NCBI GenBank assembly: GCA_029449235.1
Contig: JANATG010000006.1
Coordinates: forward strand, 1,178,001-1,242,000
Length of the DNA: 64,000 nucleotides
DNA from: Linnemannia schmuckeri
Taxonomy: Eukaryota; Mortierellomycota; Mortierellomycetes; Mortierellales; Mortierellaceae
Reading direction: 5' to 3'
Shown: positions 1-11,937 of the stretch, piece after piece
How the letters are laid out: the number at the start of each line of letters is the position of its first letter
How positions within the stretch are numbered: position 1 is the first letter of the stretch
Notes under the pieces: generated by a model
Seen by the model: only the letters and a program-made list of their open reading frames with translations
Database searches by the model: none
What the model was told of the DNA's origin: nothing
Made by a program: the position numbers and the translations under genes

Positions 1-812
1 AGCCAGAAGGAAAAGAACGACAGCAAAGAAAGTTTTTCATCGAAGATCGATTTGTTAATCCATTGCCTTTTGCAAAAGAGGGTTGATAACTGTGCCAGTT
101 GAAAACGGGTATCACATCCTATTCGGGCTCAAATGCATTCTTCACACGAACATGCGCGTGCCGTACTTTTTTTTTCTATAGTCAGTCGCGCCATTCCACA
201 GAGGCACAGACTCCATACAATTTCCGAAGTTTCACTGGGACTACAAAGGGGGTTCAGTCAAGATAGAAGATAGGAGATGGATGACGGACAAGAAGCTAGC
301 AGAAACATTGTCCAAGTGTTCAATTATCCAAGGGATACATTGTAACAGGAGGTAGATAATGTTGATCCCCATATCCATGGACCGCCCACGACTTCACTTT
401 GGTGCTCTTGTTGAAAGGGACCCTTGGAGCGTTCGGGGAAAAAAGGAAAAGAACAAAAAACACGAAACTCCAATCGTACCCAATATGATTCTGATATAGC
501 CACATCCCTTTCTTTTTGACTCCTATCTTCGTCTTTTGTGTTGCCTCCCTTTCTTCCTCGCTCAGTCGTCTTTTTCTTACCCTTTTTAACTTTTTTTATC
601 GTCGTAAAAAAAAAAAAAGCAAGATGCCCGATTGATTTTTTACTGTTTGATTGTTCGTACGTGGACCCATTGTTTTTTTGTTCTGCCCTCCAAAATCCGT
701 ATTCCACTCCATCGTTTTTTGTACCTTATTAACACCATCTTGAAGGCATAAACCAAGAGAGAGAACTGTGGGAGAGAAACAAAGAAAGGAAGCTACGCGT
801 CCTTTGATCGAC

Positions 813-847
<35 letters not shown>

Positions 848-1319
848 AAACAACACCGACTCCCAGGAACTTATTTAATAGTTCAATTGTATTTTCACGC
901 AATCCAAAAAAAAAAAAAAAAATCAACTATTATGTCCAACAAGTCTCCCCCTTCTAAACAAACAAACACAGATACAAACACAAATAAGCAATCGCGACAA
1001 TATCAATATCAGCACTGATAACAAATAAAACCAACATTAACAAACACATGAGCATACAAAAATATTTAGCAAACAGTGGTACATTAAAAGTGTATTTTAC
1101 AGAGAATCTTAAGCAGATAAAAAAAAGGCTATCTCAATCGATATTGTTGTATATGAAGGAGCGAGTGGGCGTGCGTGTGCACGCTCAGGGGAAGGAAAGG
1201 GAGAGAAGAAAAAATAGATGCCAGGGGAGTAGCAAGACAGATGGGCGCGCGTTATCATACTACTGCAATGTTGCAGGTCGAGTCCTTGGGGACATGGCGG
1301 CACTCGCGAAAAAACCTTG
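1..1319. other. Intergenic, no gene seen
   Basis: I see no supported coding region here. Short open frames on both strands are low in complexity. The stretch holds two poly-A runs on the plus strand (about 31 bases at 815-845 and about 17 at 906-922), T/C-rich patches around 430-730, and an A-rich stretch at 940-1060. It lies 3' of the Sgf73-like gene, so part of it is probably that gene's 3' UTR and terminator. Confidence 0.6.
815..845 (+). repeat. Poly-A run of about 31 bases
   Basis: A homopolymer in intergenic DNA. Similar runs lie at 7759-7788, 40758-40786 and 57217-57242 (A), and at 17442-17466 (T). Confidence 0.8.
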
Positions 1320-3165
1320 CTAGAGGTGCATAGTCGATTGGTCGTGCGCTGAGCCGCTAGGAATAATAGGGCGGCACGGTCCCTTGAGTGCATCCAGGAA
1401 CAAGTCCCTGATTCGGTAGCAGTTGTTGCGTCGTCGCATGTACGTCATAGGTCGGGCAGCCAAAGGCTGAGGCTCGTAGCTTCTCACTGCGTCCAGCAAA
1501 TCCGTGTACTCTTCATCCGAGTCCACGTTGACATCCTCCTTGTCAGCAAGCGGAGCTTCAGAATCCCGGTTGATCTTTTCATCTTTGACTAATAGAGGAA
1601 GAGCCGCATTAAAAAGTAAGTCATTGCCACTTAAATCATCAAAAGCAGGCTTGTGTCTGAAATTTAGCATACTTTTGCGATAAACGCAACATACCAGGCA
1701 TGGGCTTCTTTTGATACATTCCAAGCAGCACGTCATAGGGTCTCGATCTGCCCTCAACGGCTCTCTTAGACGACATTGAGTGGCTCTTGCAGGTCAATGA
1801 ACGAGCACAAGGCGGCGCGCCAATCGAGGGAACAACACCGCATTGTTTGTCCAAGTCCAGAGGCCCCTTGACGCGACCAGGCGGCTTGACCTTGGCAATC
1901 TTGGCGATCTTTTGTTTCTTCTCTGATGGCTTCTTCTCCGGCACCGACGCAGGAGGAGGTGACATTTCAATCGCCGACACAGGCGTCTCTGGTTCTACTA
2001 GCGATAGAATATTTATCGCTTTGTGAGCGTCCAGTCTGTTGTACGAAATAAGCATCCAAGTAATCAATACAAACAAGATTATACCTTCCATCACGACGAA
2101 CTCTTTTCTTTTCTTGGTCTTTGTTTCAGGCTTCTTATCCAACGCGTCGGTGCGGATCATCAAGGTCGGCGCAGCAGGTGTTGCTTCCACTGCAGATGCC
2201 TTGCATTTGTCTAGTAAAATAACAAAGTCAAAAATTTCGTTTAAATTTCTCGCTCTGCCATGACTCCATAAGTGCTTCCTGTCCACCCAAACCTGAGCAT
2301 AGATAATTAATTACTTCTATGTTCCTTGACGGCACTGGGGATCATGGGCTTGTCGCAGTGGACGCAGGTCACGATGACAACTTCGTCCGTCATGGGCATG
2401 CCTCCATATGTCTTCATCTCCTTGAATTCCAGACGCGACGCAGTTGGCGCCTTTGATTTTCCTTGAGTCTGAGTGACTTTGTCCGCAAGATCGCAGTGCT
2501 CTATTTGTTTTGAGGAGGTGAAAAAAAGACAAAGATTAGCCTCCATTCAAATATTCCTAAACGATATGTTGATCGTCCCGATCTGGTAAGACCACGCCAA
2601 TAATTCACCTTCAGCATCCAGTTGTGATCGGATACCGATCCATGAGGTCGAGTTTTTGAAGAGGTCATTGCTAAGAGGTGCTGCTGCTGCAACAGTATGT
2701 GAAGATCCTCGGGGCACCTTCTTCCAGCGATCCTGTTCCCGAAAGACTGCGAGTGTTTGTGGGTTGACGAGTCCTGAAAGCGAATCGACTGTGTCTGAAC
2801 CGAGGAGTGTTTGAGCATTGTTTAGAATTCCTACGTCGTTAACAAAAGAAGGGGGTCCGTTATTTAATAAACTCGGAATAAAAGAAAGGGCGTTCCGCCG
2901 CAGAAACTCGGATTTAGAGCGATTGATGACAAAGAGGGAGAGGCGGAGAGGGGGAGAGGAGGGAGGGAGAGTTGGTTTATTTACCTGCTTCTGCGAGCTC
3001 AATTTCTCTCCGCTGGTCCATGAGCAGGCCAGTCTGCCTGTCGTTCAGGGCTTCCCAGCCAGCTACTTGTTTAAACAAATAAAAAGAGCAGCGTATGAAT
3101 AGAGGGCAGGGTTCTGTATCAGTGTCCAAGCCTGTATTATGCCCGAGAGGTGATTGTGATGCCAT
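1320..3165 (-). CDS. SGF73: Sgf73/ataxin-7-like SAGA deubiquitinase-module subunit
   Basis: Six exons on the minus strand: 3165-2985, 2830-2609, 2500-2315, 2210-2085, 1997-1695, 1588-1320. All phases close and give 428 aa. Exons 3 and 4 build an N-terminal zinc finger (VTCVHCDKPMIP, then KEHRNKC across the junction; a C-x2-C...H-x3-C pattern), as in yeast Sgf73. Exon 5 encodes the diagnostic SCA7 block (KGPLDLDKQCGV, CARSLTCKSHSM, GRSRPYDVLLGMYQKK). In yeast and humans Sgf73/ATXN7 anchors the Ubp8-Sgf11-Sus1 histone H2B deubiquitinase module to SAGA in the nucleus. A lysine-rich linker (EKKPSEKKQKIAKIAK) precedes SCA7. The start at 3165 is the first ATG in frame with exon 1. The family call is strong because both domains are present in the usual order; regulation is not visible. 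Confidence 0.9.
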
Positions 3166-3643
3166 GGCGTTGGGCGGCCTAGTGATGGTTCCCTTGTGGA
3201 GTCCCGGTGGAGTGTAAAGTGGGCGAAGACGATGTTTTTGGTTGAATTTTTATTGTTGTTATTTCACGGGTAGGGTACTGATGTTTACCTGGGGGAGTTC
3301 CAGTCATTTGGACGTGTGTGTTATTTATGTGGAATGTGCGTAGGGCTAACAAAGGGGCGGAAGAAAAGACGATGGGTGTTGAGATGGCGTGTGTTGAGGT
3401 CGATTAAGTGTATGTAAGACAGTAAATGGCTGGTTTGGTTGACGATGGCTGTTGAAGGAAGGCGCACACCGAGCTTCGGACACATCCAGTTAAGAGAAGA
3501 AAAGAAGTTAGCAAAGCAAATTTGTGACGTCATTTTTTTTATTGGTGGCAAAGAGGCGGGAAAAAAATACAGTCTACTTAGAAAGTAAGAGGATGCGCCA
3601 AATTATAGACTGCTTGCACTCGATACCACTCCGATCAAAGTTT
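3166..3643. other. Intergenic, G/T-rich, no gene seen
   Basis: About 480 bp separate the Sgf73-like start from the end of the DnaJ pseudogene. It should contain the Sgf73-like promoter. I see no coding frame with support. Confidence 0.5.
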
Positions 3644-5552
3644 CTACTCCTGGTCCTCAGAGGTAGCATCCCCTATGTCATACTTGGACATCAACTCTAG
3701 CTCGACCAAAATGGATTCCGTGCTAGGAAGGATGTCTTCCAGAATCTATATGCATAGGATCGCAAGTTAAAGATATGGTCATGTCAGGAAGATCGATCTT
3801 GCTCAGATGCTTGATCCACAGGTATTCACAAAAAAAAAAATCTGTAGCAAAGAAAGAGTAAATACCCTCAACTTCCTATCATTTATCCAATGATCTCCCT
3901 GAAACTCAATATCAAACTGGGTGAAGAGGCCTCCTCTCTCAGATGGGCGCATGAGGAGAGGCATACCCTCTTGGACAATACACTCGACTTGTCCAGGATG
4001 GATAGCAACACCTCTGGAGTGCTCTGCAAGGATACCACGACCGTCGAGGCGTACCAACAGAATCTTGTTGACTCCACAGAAGGCTTCCTTGAGCGAAATT
4101 TTGACTCTGGGGCCCCGACGCTCAAAAACACTGGATGAGTTCTCTGCTTCAGCTTGAGAATCACATCGCCTGGCGCCACACCCGGTTCCTGATGCGCCTG
4201 GCCATTTAAAATAATTTGATCTCCGCCTCGTATACCTTTTTTAATTCAGCTATAACAGTCGTAGTCTGGTTGATGATCTTCTTGCTCTTTCATTTCTTGC
4301 AACGATCCTTGTCTCGAATAAATGTGCCCTCGCTATTACCTATAGCACACAAGCCAATGCAGTTTTCAAATGATGAATCGAGACACATTATCCCTTCCCC
4401 TGTTTTGGAATCTCCTGGGATTCCAATTTTCCAAGATTCAACAACCTCCACATTTACAAATGTTGTAGTAAAACCTTGCAGGTCAAGTTTTGATTAACAG
4501 ACGAAGGGATAGAGGAAGTGCATGCTAATCTTGTAATACGTAACAATAGCATAATACTTACACGAACGGCAGATGTTTTGCACCCGCTCCGTTGTCCTGG
4601 GTCCCGAATGACTGAAATAACCTTGATTCCTTGTCCCTTGCAATCCTGACAAGCTGTGATACCTTCAGGTCTGCCTCCCTTGCTAATAATCATACCCATC
4701 AATCTTATGATGCCGGACGGTGTTATTAACTGCAACCGTATGCATCAACGCAGAGTACTTAACACAAAAATGAGAGAAAAGGTGCTTACCCGTCGCAGCC
4801 AGCGCAAAGAATGTTCTTCTGCAAAGTAGCAGGCTTGATCGCTCCTTTGCAGAGCTTTTCAAAAGTGACACCAAGCTGATGTACAAAGTCGTTGCCTCGA
4901 AGTGACCTCTTCATGCTTGATCCGCTATTACTAAGCCTACCATCAGGCGTACCAACTCGGAAACCATCCATGCCAAAACCGAAAAGGCCTCCAGTGCCAC
5001 GAAACATGTTTCAATATGTCGCGTAGGTCATGATTTGCAGCAAATCGTCTTCTTCCAATACTGCTGGTCTTCGACCCTTCTCCACACAGATCATAGGCTC
5101 ATCTCTTTTCGGGACCACTCAAGGTCTCATATGCATGACTATTCGGGAGGCGAAGGACAGAACATAAAAAAGCTTTTTCAGCGAAATTTTCAGACTCTTA
5201 GCGCTTACATGGGAATAGCACGATATTGAAACAAAAGGGTCCGCACCTGATCATCTTGAAATTGTCACTGGTAGCTGGGTTCTTGTCTAGGTGGTACTTC
5301 ATCGCCAGTGTCCTGTATATCTTCAACGACAATGACGAAACATCGATGCTTTGGGAAGTGTTTGAGCGATGTTGCTAGAATCTGATCGCCATTCTCATTC
5401 CTTCTCTTTTGGTTCTCATGCAAAAGGACATTCATTTACCAAAAGAAAAACAAAGTTAAGAGCGGCCAACCCGCGCTTACTTTTTTGAGGTCGCTCTCGG
5501 AAACGTCAGACGTGACGCCGAGTGTGTCGTAGAGCTTTGTACCTGCCACCAT
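3644..5552 (-). pseudogene. Decayed type I DnaJ (Hsp40, Ydj1/DNAJA-like) copy
   Basis: The whole type I Hsp40 plan can be traced on the minus strand. The J-domain starts at 5552 (MVAGTKLYDTLGV) and continues near 5300 (LAMKYHLDKNPATSDNFK). A G/F-rich part follows at about 5007-4930 (MFRGTGGLFGFG), then the zinc-finger region near 4810-4340 (CAGCDG, CQDCKGQG, CRSC, GTFIRDKDRCKK), and client-binding domains to the stop at 3644. Family members are intact Hsp70 co-chaperones, but this copy carries many lesions. The HPD motif reads HLD. An in-frame TGA replaces the codon after GPEKR at about 5101. A second TGA falls where the last zinc-finger Cys after DRCKK should be (near 4296). Frames shift before the G/F region, inside zinc finger 2 and in a T-run after THPVF (near 4100). 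Splice sites are partly kept. There is no CaaX farnesylation end. I infer a fairly young pseudogene; sequencing errors could explain single indels but not all the changes. Confidence 0.8.
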
Positions 5553-5741
5553 AGTAAATAGTGTGACTTGAGGACAGAGTAAACGGAGCAGGCGAAGGGA
5601 GAGAGGAGTGAGTTGATCCCCAGAGCAGAAGTAGGGGAAAACAATAATGAGAAGAAAGGAGGCAGTCGCGGCGATCAACACACTTTATCTTTTTTGGCCG
5701 TGTGGCTTTAATATCAATTGTATTCGTCCAGCACCATTTCA

Positions 5742-7398
5742 CTACTGGGCAAGTACCATCGCCAAGCCGACAGCAGCAGAGGCAACGGTCAATATCTTGG
5801 GCCAGTACGACCCACTACTATCATACGTGTCCTTCACAGGCCCATTCACCGACTGACCATCAAATGCCTTTCCTCCTTCCTGCGGCACCTCTTTCAACTC
5901 AAATTGGGTCCGCTTCCCAATCTCCTTGGCAATTATCATCATCTGGGCCTTGCGAATCATAGGACTCCGGATCCGGAACCACCACGGCGACTTTGTCACC
6001 AGCCAGAGGTCGAACATCATAGAGTTCAAAATCATCTGCTTGGTGAGTCGGTAAGGAGTCGTCATACGTGGTAGTCCACTCTCCTTCCAAAAGACAGGTC
6101 CCAGTAGGTGCTCGGCCAGGGCCATATGGATCTTGAATGGGTCAGGCAAGCCAATCGCCTTGGTAATCTTGGCGGGGATGATCGGTTTAGGCGCCATGTT
6201 CTTGAGAAGAGTCGCGCACATACGTCCACTCTCGTCATCTGGATCCGTCAAGTGGAGAACAATCGATTCAAGACAGGCATCGGCTCTCTCAGGTGTGTGG
6301 GCAGCACCAAGGATATCGTCAACCCCCATCATGTGGCCAATGTAGCGCCACAGGTGAAGGTAATCCTCGCGTTCTTGTGTCGTCATGTGGACTCCCATCT
6401 TAAAGTCCATCACCCTCCACATGGTATTGGAGAACGAGAACATGGTTGCCAGAAGGTCCTCTTGGTTGATCGGCACGCCATGCTCTTCGACATTGTAATA
6501 CTTTGAGTGGGCGCGACTGATCTTGGACAGACGAGCGCGAACACTGGCGTGAAGAAACCGTACTTGAACGATCGACTCCCAGGCGACGCCTGTCCCTGGT
6601 TGGAGGTAATCGATCGAGTGGACGACATCAAGGACAAATTGGGAGGTCTCGAGGACGCGTTCTTTGGTCTTTTTACCGGACAAATAGCCAGTCGAGTTGA
6701 GGACCTTGGTGATCTTGGGCACGGAGAAGCCACCAGCAAGAGAAAAATGTAGAAGCGCGTGGGAGATGAATAGGCAATAGCGCCTAAATTGACAAATTTC
6801 AAGTATCGAAAGATTAGTACCAAACACCAGTATCACGAGGCGAAGGTGGGGCGATAAACGGTTGAGAGTAGCAGTATTGGATCATGGCTGAATGTTCAAA
6901 AATAAGAGCGAATTGTCTCAAAGTCTCAGGGGCAGGAAAAGGACATGTTCATTTGAGGAAAAGGGGCGGAAAAGTGGAGAAAAAAAAGTAGAGGAGTCAT
7001 CGTTGTGGTTCGAGAACAAAGAGTGCATACCAGTACACTTCTTGTCCTCGTTGGACCTGCTCCCAGTTCACCCACTCAGGGACAGTCATGAGTTGCTGCA
7101 TCAGCAGGCGAGGTGCAGGACTCTCTTGCTTCTCTTCGGGCTGAGAAACATACGCGACCAATGCCTTGAAGGCATCCTCGCCTTGCTTGACCTTGAGGAC
7201 CTCCAAAGCGTTGTCAGCAAGGGGATCGCCGATCTTGCGTAAGGGTTCGAGGCGACTGGCGGGGAAGTGCTTCTCTGTCCACATGATATCGTAGTCCCAG
7301 AATTGAACGCGTTGACCAGGTTGCAGGGTTTCAGTGATGGCAGCAAAAGGTGCTTCACGTCGCTTGGTGTCGAATGTGTATCCAGCCGGACAGGACAT
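5742..7398 (-). CDS. mpaB/DUF2236-type ER-bound oxygenase-like protein
   Basis: Two exons (7398-7031 and 6783-5742) with a matching phase give 469 aa. The central region matches the family of the mycophenolic-acid oxygenase MpaB and rubber/latex-clearing oxygenases (DUF2236): QVRFLHASVRARL with the conserved His, and GVDDILGAAHTPERAD with the adjoining His. Family members bind heme or a metal and cleave carbon-carbon double bonds in hydrophobic chains. There is a hydrophobic stretch at the exon 2 start (CLFISHALLHFSLAGGF) and another at the C-terminus (ILTVASAAVGLAMVLA), in line with membrane attachment. Substrate and pathway cannot be read from the sequence, and no biosynthetic cluster surrounds it. 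Start 7398 (MSCPAGYTF) is the first ATG of the exon. Confidence 0.8.
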
Positions 7399-7757
7399 TG
7401 CGAAGGAGTGTGATGCGAGAGGATGTGTTCGTAGGACAAAAATGTGAAATGAACTGGGGGCTTTTCTGTGGACGACGTGGAGGAGTTGTGGAGTACAAAA
7501 AAGATGAGAGCTGTTTGAGAAACAAAAAGTGGCACGGAAGCGACAGTTACTTTTATGGGTGACAAGTTCGGGTTGGCCGAGAGTTTAGCATGTGCCAGGT
7601 AACAAAAACCCATGAATAACTTCCATGCTCCTTTCAACCTTGCAAAGGAACAAAAAGCTTCTCCGAAAGCTATTAACCCCTTAGTTTTTTTGCATGTTGT
7701 TCACCCCCAGAAATCTTCTACCTTTGGTCTTCTACCAACCTCCCCCCACCCCCCCCC

Positions 7758-7790
<33 letters not shown>

Positions 7791-8274
7791 AACACAAAAA
7801 TGGGTGTCAATGTGCGAAAATGCATTTCGCTCATGAGTGTGTGTGTGGACATGTCTTTTCCCCCTTTCCTTCGGCTGTCCCTTGATCTTCAGTTGTCGAA
7901 CAAAAACATACAAACAAACAAACAAATCTTCGGCTCGAACGTAGAGCCTTGGCATAGACCGATCAACCCTCAAAACGCGATGTGATAAATAGTCCATTCG
8001 ACTTGCTCGCGTTCTACAGAACTCATTATTTGCGTTGTGTAAACTCTTGCCTTCCGACCATCAATATCTAGTTCAATCCTGACGCGTCTCCATAATGTAT
8101 CCCTTTGAAAATAATCCTGCGGTCGGGAGTGTAGTTTCCTTGAAAGTATGTAGATGTACAATCAAATGTTTATACAAGAAAACGAGGAAATGGTCTATGA
8201 TTTAATGTATCGATCGTCGTGAGAAAGAAGTGGGTTGGGAAAATAAGCGGACGGAAATAAGAGGCGTTGAAAAT
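7399..8274. other. Intergenic between oxygenase-like gene and TIM13
   Basis: About 880 bp contain the oxygenase-like gene promoter and the TIM13 3' end. The main landmark is a C-run followed by about 30 A at 7741-7788. An (AAAC)-type repeat lies near 7903-7925. I see no coding region with support. Confidence 0.55.
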
Positions 8275-8969
8275 TTACATGCCACCAGCGTTCTGCGACT
8301 CACGCTGGACGCGGTTGATGTAGGTGCGGGAGACGATATTCCATGCTTCCATGTAGCGATCCATGCACTTAGAAAGGCAGTCCTGTTAGTGATGAGATTG
8401 AAAATGTCGACAGGGCGAATGCGTCAGAGGTAAACAGACGAAATAGAAGGCAAGAGGGTGTTTGCTGGTAGGTTAGGATGCAGATCGTAGATACGAAAAA
8501 CCATCAAAAAGAGAACTCGAATACAATTGTACAAGGAACCGACCTGCTCGCCACCGCTCAACTTGGCACCAGGCTTGGTCACGCATTTGGCGAAGCACTT
8601 CTCATTGATTTTCTATGATGTGGAAAGGAAATATTCCAAAAGGCATGTCAGCATTGACGTGCTGCTTGGCTGTACTATCCATTACGGTCAAGACTTCGCG
8701 ATACGTACGTTGATCAACTCCTGGGCGTTGGCAAGAGCAAGCTCGCTGCGGACCTGGTCCATGACCTGCTGCTTCTTGGCCTCCTATATATTCGGAAGAA
8801 AGACGCTGTCGTTAGCTTTCAGGTTCAAGGGATCGTGATCAAGCGAGATCAGTCTGACGACTGAAAATTCGTTCTGGCGCCCATTCCCAAGAAGAGTCGA
8901 TCGATCAATATTCCTGAATTCCCTGCTACGCACCATGGAGCCGCCGCCGTAGTTTCCAAAGTCAGACAT
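8275..8969 (-). CDS. TIM13: Mitochondrial small Tim chaperone Tim13
   Basis: Four exons (8969-8934, 8783-8709, 8612-8544, 8382-8275), each a multiple of three in length, encode 95 aa. The two C-x3-C signatures of small Tim proteins are present: CFAKC in exon 3 and CLSKC in exon 4, followed by the helical tail (MDRYMEAWNIVSRTYINRVQ). The Lys/Gln-rich helix before the first motif (EAKKQQVMDQVRSELALANA) fits Tim13 best. The protein is expected in the mitochondrial intermembrane space, oxidised by Mia40/Erv1, working with Tim8 to carry hydrophobic precursors to TIM22/TIM23. The start is 23 bp from a large palindrome shared with the divergent NPR2 promoter. Tim8, Tim9 or Tim10 are less likely alternatives. 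Confidence 0.9.
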
Positions 8970-8991
8970 TGTTGTAAGTATGAAGTGTGAT

Positions 8992-9034
8992 GGTGAAGTG
9001 GGAAGTGTGATCAGATCACACTTCCCGCTTCACC
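8992..9034. promoter_or_regulatory. 43-bp near-perfect palindrome in TIM13/NPR2 divergent promoter
   Basis: The left arm at 8992-9012 and right arm at 9014-9034 are 21-bp inverted copies that differ at one position, with a single base between them. The arms contain AAGTGTGATC / GATCACACTT. It lies 23 bp upstream of the TIM13 ATG and about 140 bp from the favoured NPR2 ATG. It could be a dimeric transcription-factor site, a cruciform, or a hairpin in the TIM13 5' UTR; the sequence alone does not decide. Confidence 0.7.
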
Positions 9035-9175
9035 CTAGGGTAGGGCCATTGTGACGGACGGAAGAGAATGCGATCGCACAAGTTAATTTCTCCTTCAGGC
9101 GCCACTGTCTCAAGGCTCCCTTCGGGCTCCCTTTTTGCTTTGCCTGTGCTTCACCCAACGAACATTAACGCCTCG

Positions 9176-11647
9176 ATGGGATTCCCTCGCCTGCTCTCCA
9201 TCTTCTACTGCACATTCCACCCCACTCAGGGCCCCAAGGTGCTCTACGAAGTACCCGAGGGTTCAATCCTATCCAAGACCTCGCCCCTTGTCGACTTTGA
9301 CTCCATCTCCGAGTATCTCATCCCAAAGGTCGAGCTCTGCGCCAAACTCGTCACTATCTCAACCCCAACCTGCAAAGTCATCGGTTACCCCATCAATCTT
9401 GAGCACAAAAAGTTCCAGAGAAATGCACTCATGTTTAACCTCGCCTTTGTCTTCGACAAAGACGCTGAGATTTCGTCGTACGAGCCCGTTGTCCGGAAAA
9501 TGGCGCGAGTTCTCAAGGCATTGGAGAAGGAGAGTGAGTTCCTTAGTCGACAGACACGGCTGGCAATGATGGATAATGGAGCATTGGCCAGCCTCAACTC
9601 TACATCATCTATCTCGGGATTTTCAGGAGCGACTACGGCGTTAGCGGCAACCGCCACATCAGCCAGTTCGACTACAACGTCGAGTCAGCAACCCACCGCC
9701 AATGGCCAAGTGCCATTAGAGACTATTACAGAAGGCGCCTCCAGCCTGAGCATCAACGGTGCCAACAAGTTCGATTCAGCCAATGGACAAACACAGGGAT
9801 CGGCTACTACCACTGCTTCTGCCTCGCCTTCGATTCCAAACACCCTTGGCGCACCTATTGATCCAACAACCAATGACTCATCTGCAGCCACATTACCACC
9901 CGTATCACCGGAAGGACAATTCACGGCAGTATCAGGAACGGGATTCACTTCTGGTAGCATTACCTACGCGGCAATTGTCTCATCGCCTCCCTCTATGTCT
10001 GGCAATAGCATTGGATCAGTCTTGACAGCTCCACCATCGTCCTCACCATTCCCTCCCTCCAGATCAACAACGAGTTCAGGAGCCACAAGCAATGGGTCAA
10101 CAGCTGTCGCCAAAACCAAACCTCAGACAGCACCGTCTTTAATGGACCTGCTGCAGGCTGACGGCAGTGGGATGCAGAACTTGATTGAGCAATTGATCGA
10201 GGATCTCAACAGTTACTGCGAATGCCAGATTCCTATCGGTAATTCTCATCGCAGTTATTACGGGTTTCTAGGGTCGAGCTGTCCTCAGCACGAATGCTAA
10301 AGGAGCGATTGCTAACAATAGTTGGAATTGGTCCGTTAGATACTGCAAACACAATCAACCTGAAACTGTTCCCGACATACCCCAACCCAGCACCTGTTTA
10401 CGACTACCAGGTGCCCATCTCGACTGTCAACCTGGAAGCGCTGACGGATGTCAATTGGGACATGACCATGCAGAGGATCACAGGATATATCAACGGCGTC
10501 AATTCGGTCAAGAGGATTGCAGAATACGCTGATGTTGAAACAGGATTAGCCAGGATGTGCATGGAGCACCTGTTGTATTACGGTTGTATCATCATGGTTG
10601 ATCTGTTCCAGTTCAAGAATATCTACGCAGTTAAGATGGAAATGATGCGACTTACAGAGGATGTTGCCCTGCAGTATGAATGTGTCGCGTATGTTACATT
10701 GCCAGGTACGTCGCATTGCAATTGCTCCTGTCATAGTCTACATGTCGTTGGTTCTTGATAGGTGCCTGACCAGAGTCGAACTATGGTAAACATTGTAGAT
10801 ATGCACGCCCCATCTTTCGCCAAAATCTTTTCGCTCTACTGTTCGCTTCAGTACGGCGTTGTTCTGCAGGATTGGATTGAGCAGAACCAAATTGCGGACT
10901 ACAACATTGACGTGAGGTAAGGCAGTCGTTCTAGTAACACTGCAAGGTGCGGACAAAATGATGTATCCTCATTTTGACTAAACTCTTTCTCATTATTTTT
11001 ATTAGGCGCTTCATATCCTTCGGTGTGATCAAAGGGTTTCTCTATAGGGTTCATAAATATCCCATTTTGGATTACTATGATCCACTGACACCTGGTTCAG
11101 CAGCATCCTCTGCACCGTCATCTGCCAAACTGCACGCGCCACAACCAGTGAACGGGGAAGCCGCACCAAACTCAGTCATCGTATCAGCACCATCGCTTGC
11201 CACTGCCGCTCTCACACCCTCGACTGCTACTGCTACTGCACCCACTGGAGGAGTGCCAAGTCGACCTGGTACCCCCTCGGCCATTGCAGCAAACCAAAAG
11301 AAAATGTACGGCGACACTCTGGCACCGACAGATCAGCACACTTACCCCCAGCAGCAACAAGCACAGCAGCATCAACAGATGTCGTCCAACGACTCAGGTT
11401 CAGGAGTTGTGATACCTCTTGCTCTCAGAAAGTAAGTTAACAAACCTCTGTGCTTTGCTTTCTATTGACCTTTCCTTCTGGTTGTTCAAAGGTCTTTGCT
11501 GACACTGCCGCTTTATAAAATGCGCCGAATAGACGTCTGAATGGTCAACACCACTATGACGAACTTTGCACGCATTTCGGTTGTAGCGTACGAGATCTTG
11601 ACAGGCTGCTGGCAACCGACAGTCGCGTCAAGTTTATTTACCGCTAG
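9176..11647 (+). CDS. NPR2: NPR2 (NPRL2), SEACIT/GATOR1 subunit
   Basis: Five exons (9176-10238, 10322-about 10692, 10762-10916, 11006-11431, 11533-11647) give about 709 aa. The N-terminus (LLSIFYCTFHPTQGPKVLYE, then EHKKFQRNALMFNLAFVFD) matches the NPR2 longin domain. The C-terminal part matches too (LFPTYPNPAPVYDYQVPI, LARMCMEHLLYYGCI, GFLYRVHKYPI, GQHHYDELC). With Npr3 and Iml1 it forms the GAP complex that turns off TORC1 when amino acids are scarce, at the vacuole. A Ser/Thr/Ala-rich insert fills roughly residues 130-330 and another sits in exon 4 with polyQ; such inserts are common in fungal NPR2. ATG 9176 is preferred; an in-frame ATG at 9068 would add 36 unconserved residues. The exon 2 end is odd: the good donor at 10706 breaks the frame, and a weak donor at 10693 restores it. 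Confidence 0.9.
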
Positions 11648-11937
11648 TGTTTGCTTATAAAAGACACATCTCCCATGCGACCACTCTCCGTATACCCCTT
11701 GTCATACCCTCGTCGTCTGCTCAATTGCCCAGACAATCAAATCAGCCTGTACTAAGTAGCGTTTCCCATTTGGCTCCCAGTATCCCAAATGAGAAACAAA
11801 AAAAACAAGTATTGGTGACGCGCTGGTTTGGTTGTGATAGAAAACTGACCGTCCAAAGTGCCTATGATTTTGGGCTTGGCGGCTCGCTTTTATTCTACTT
11901 TTTTTATGTTAAGAAAAAAAGTTGAGTTTGTCTCGAC

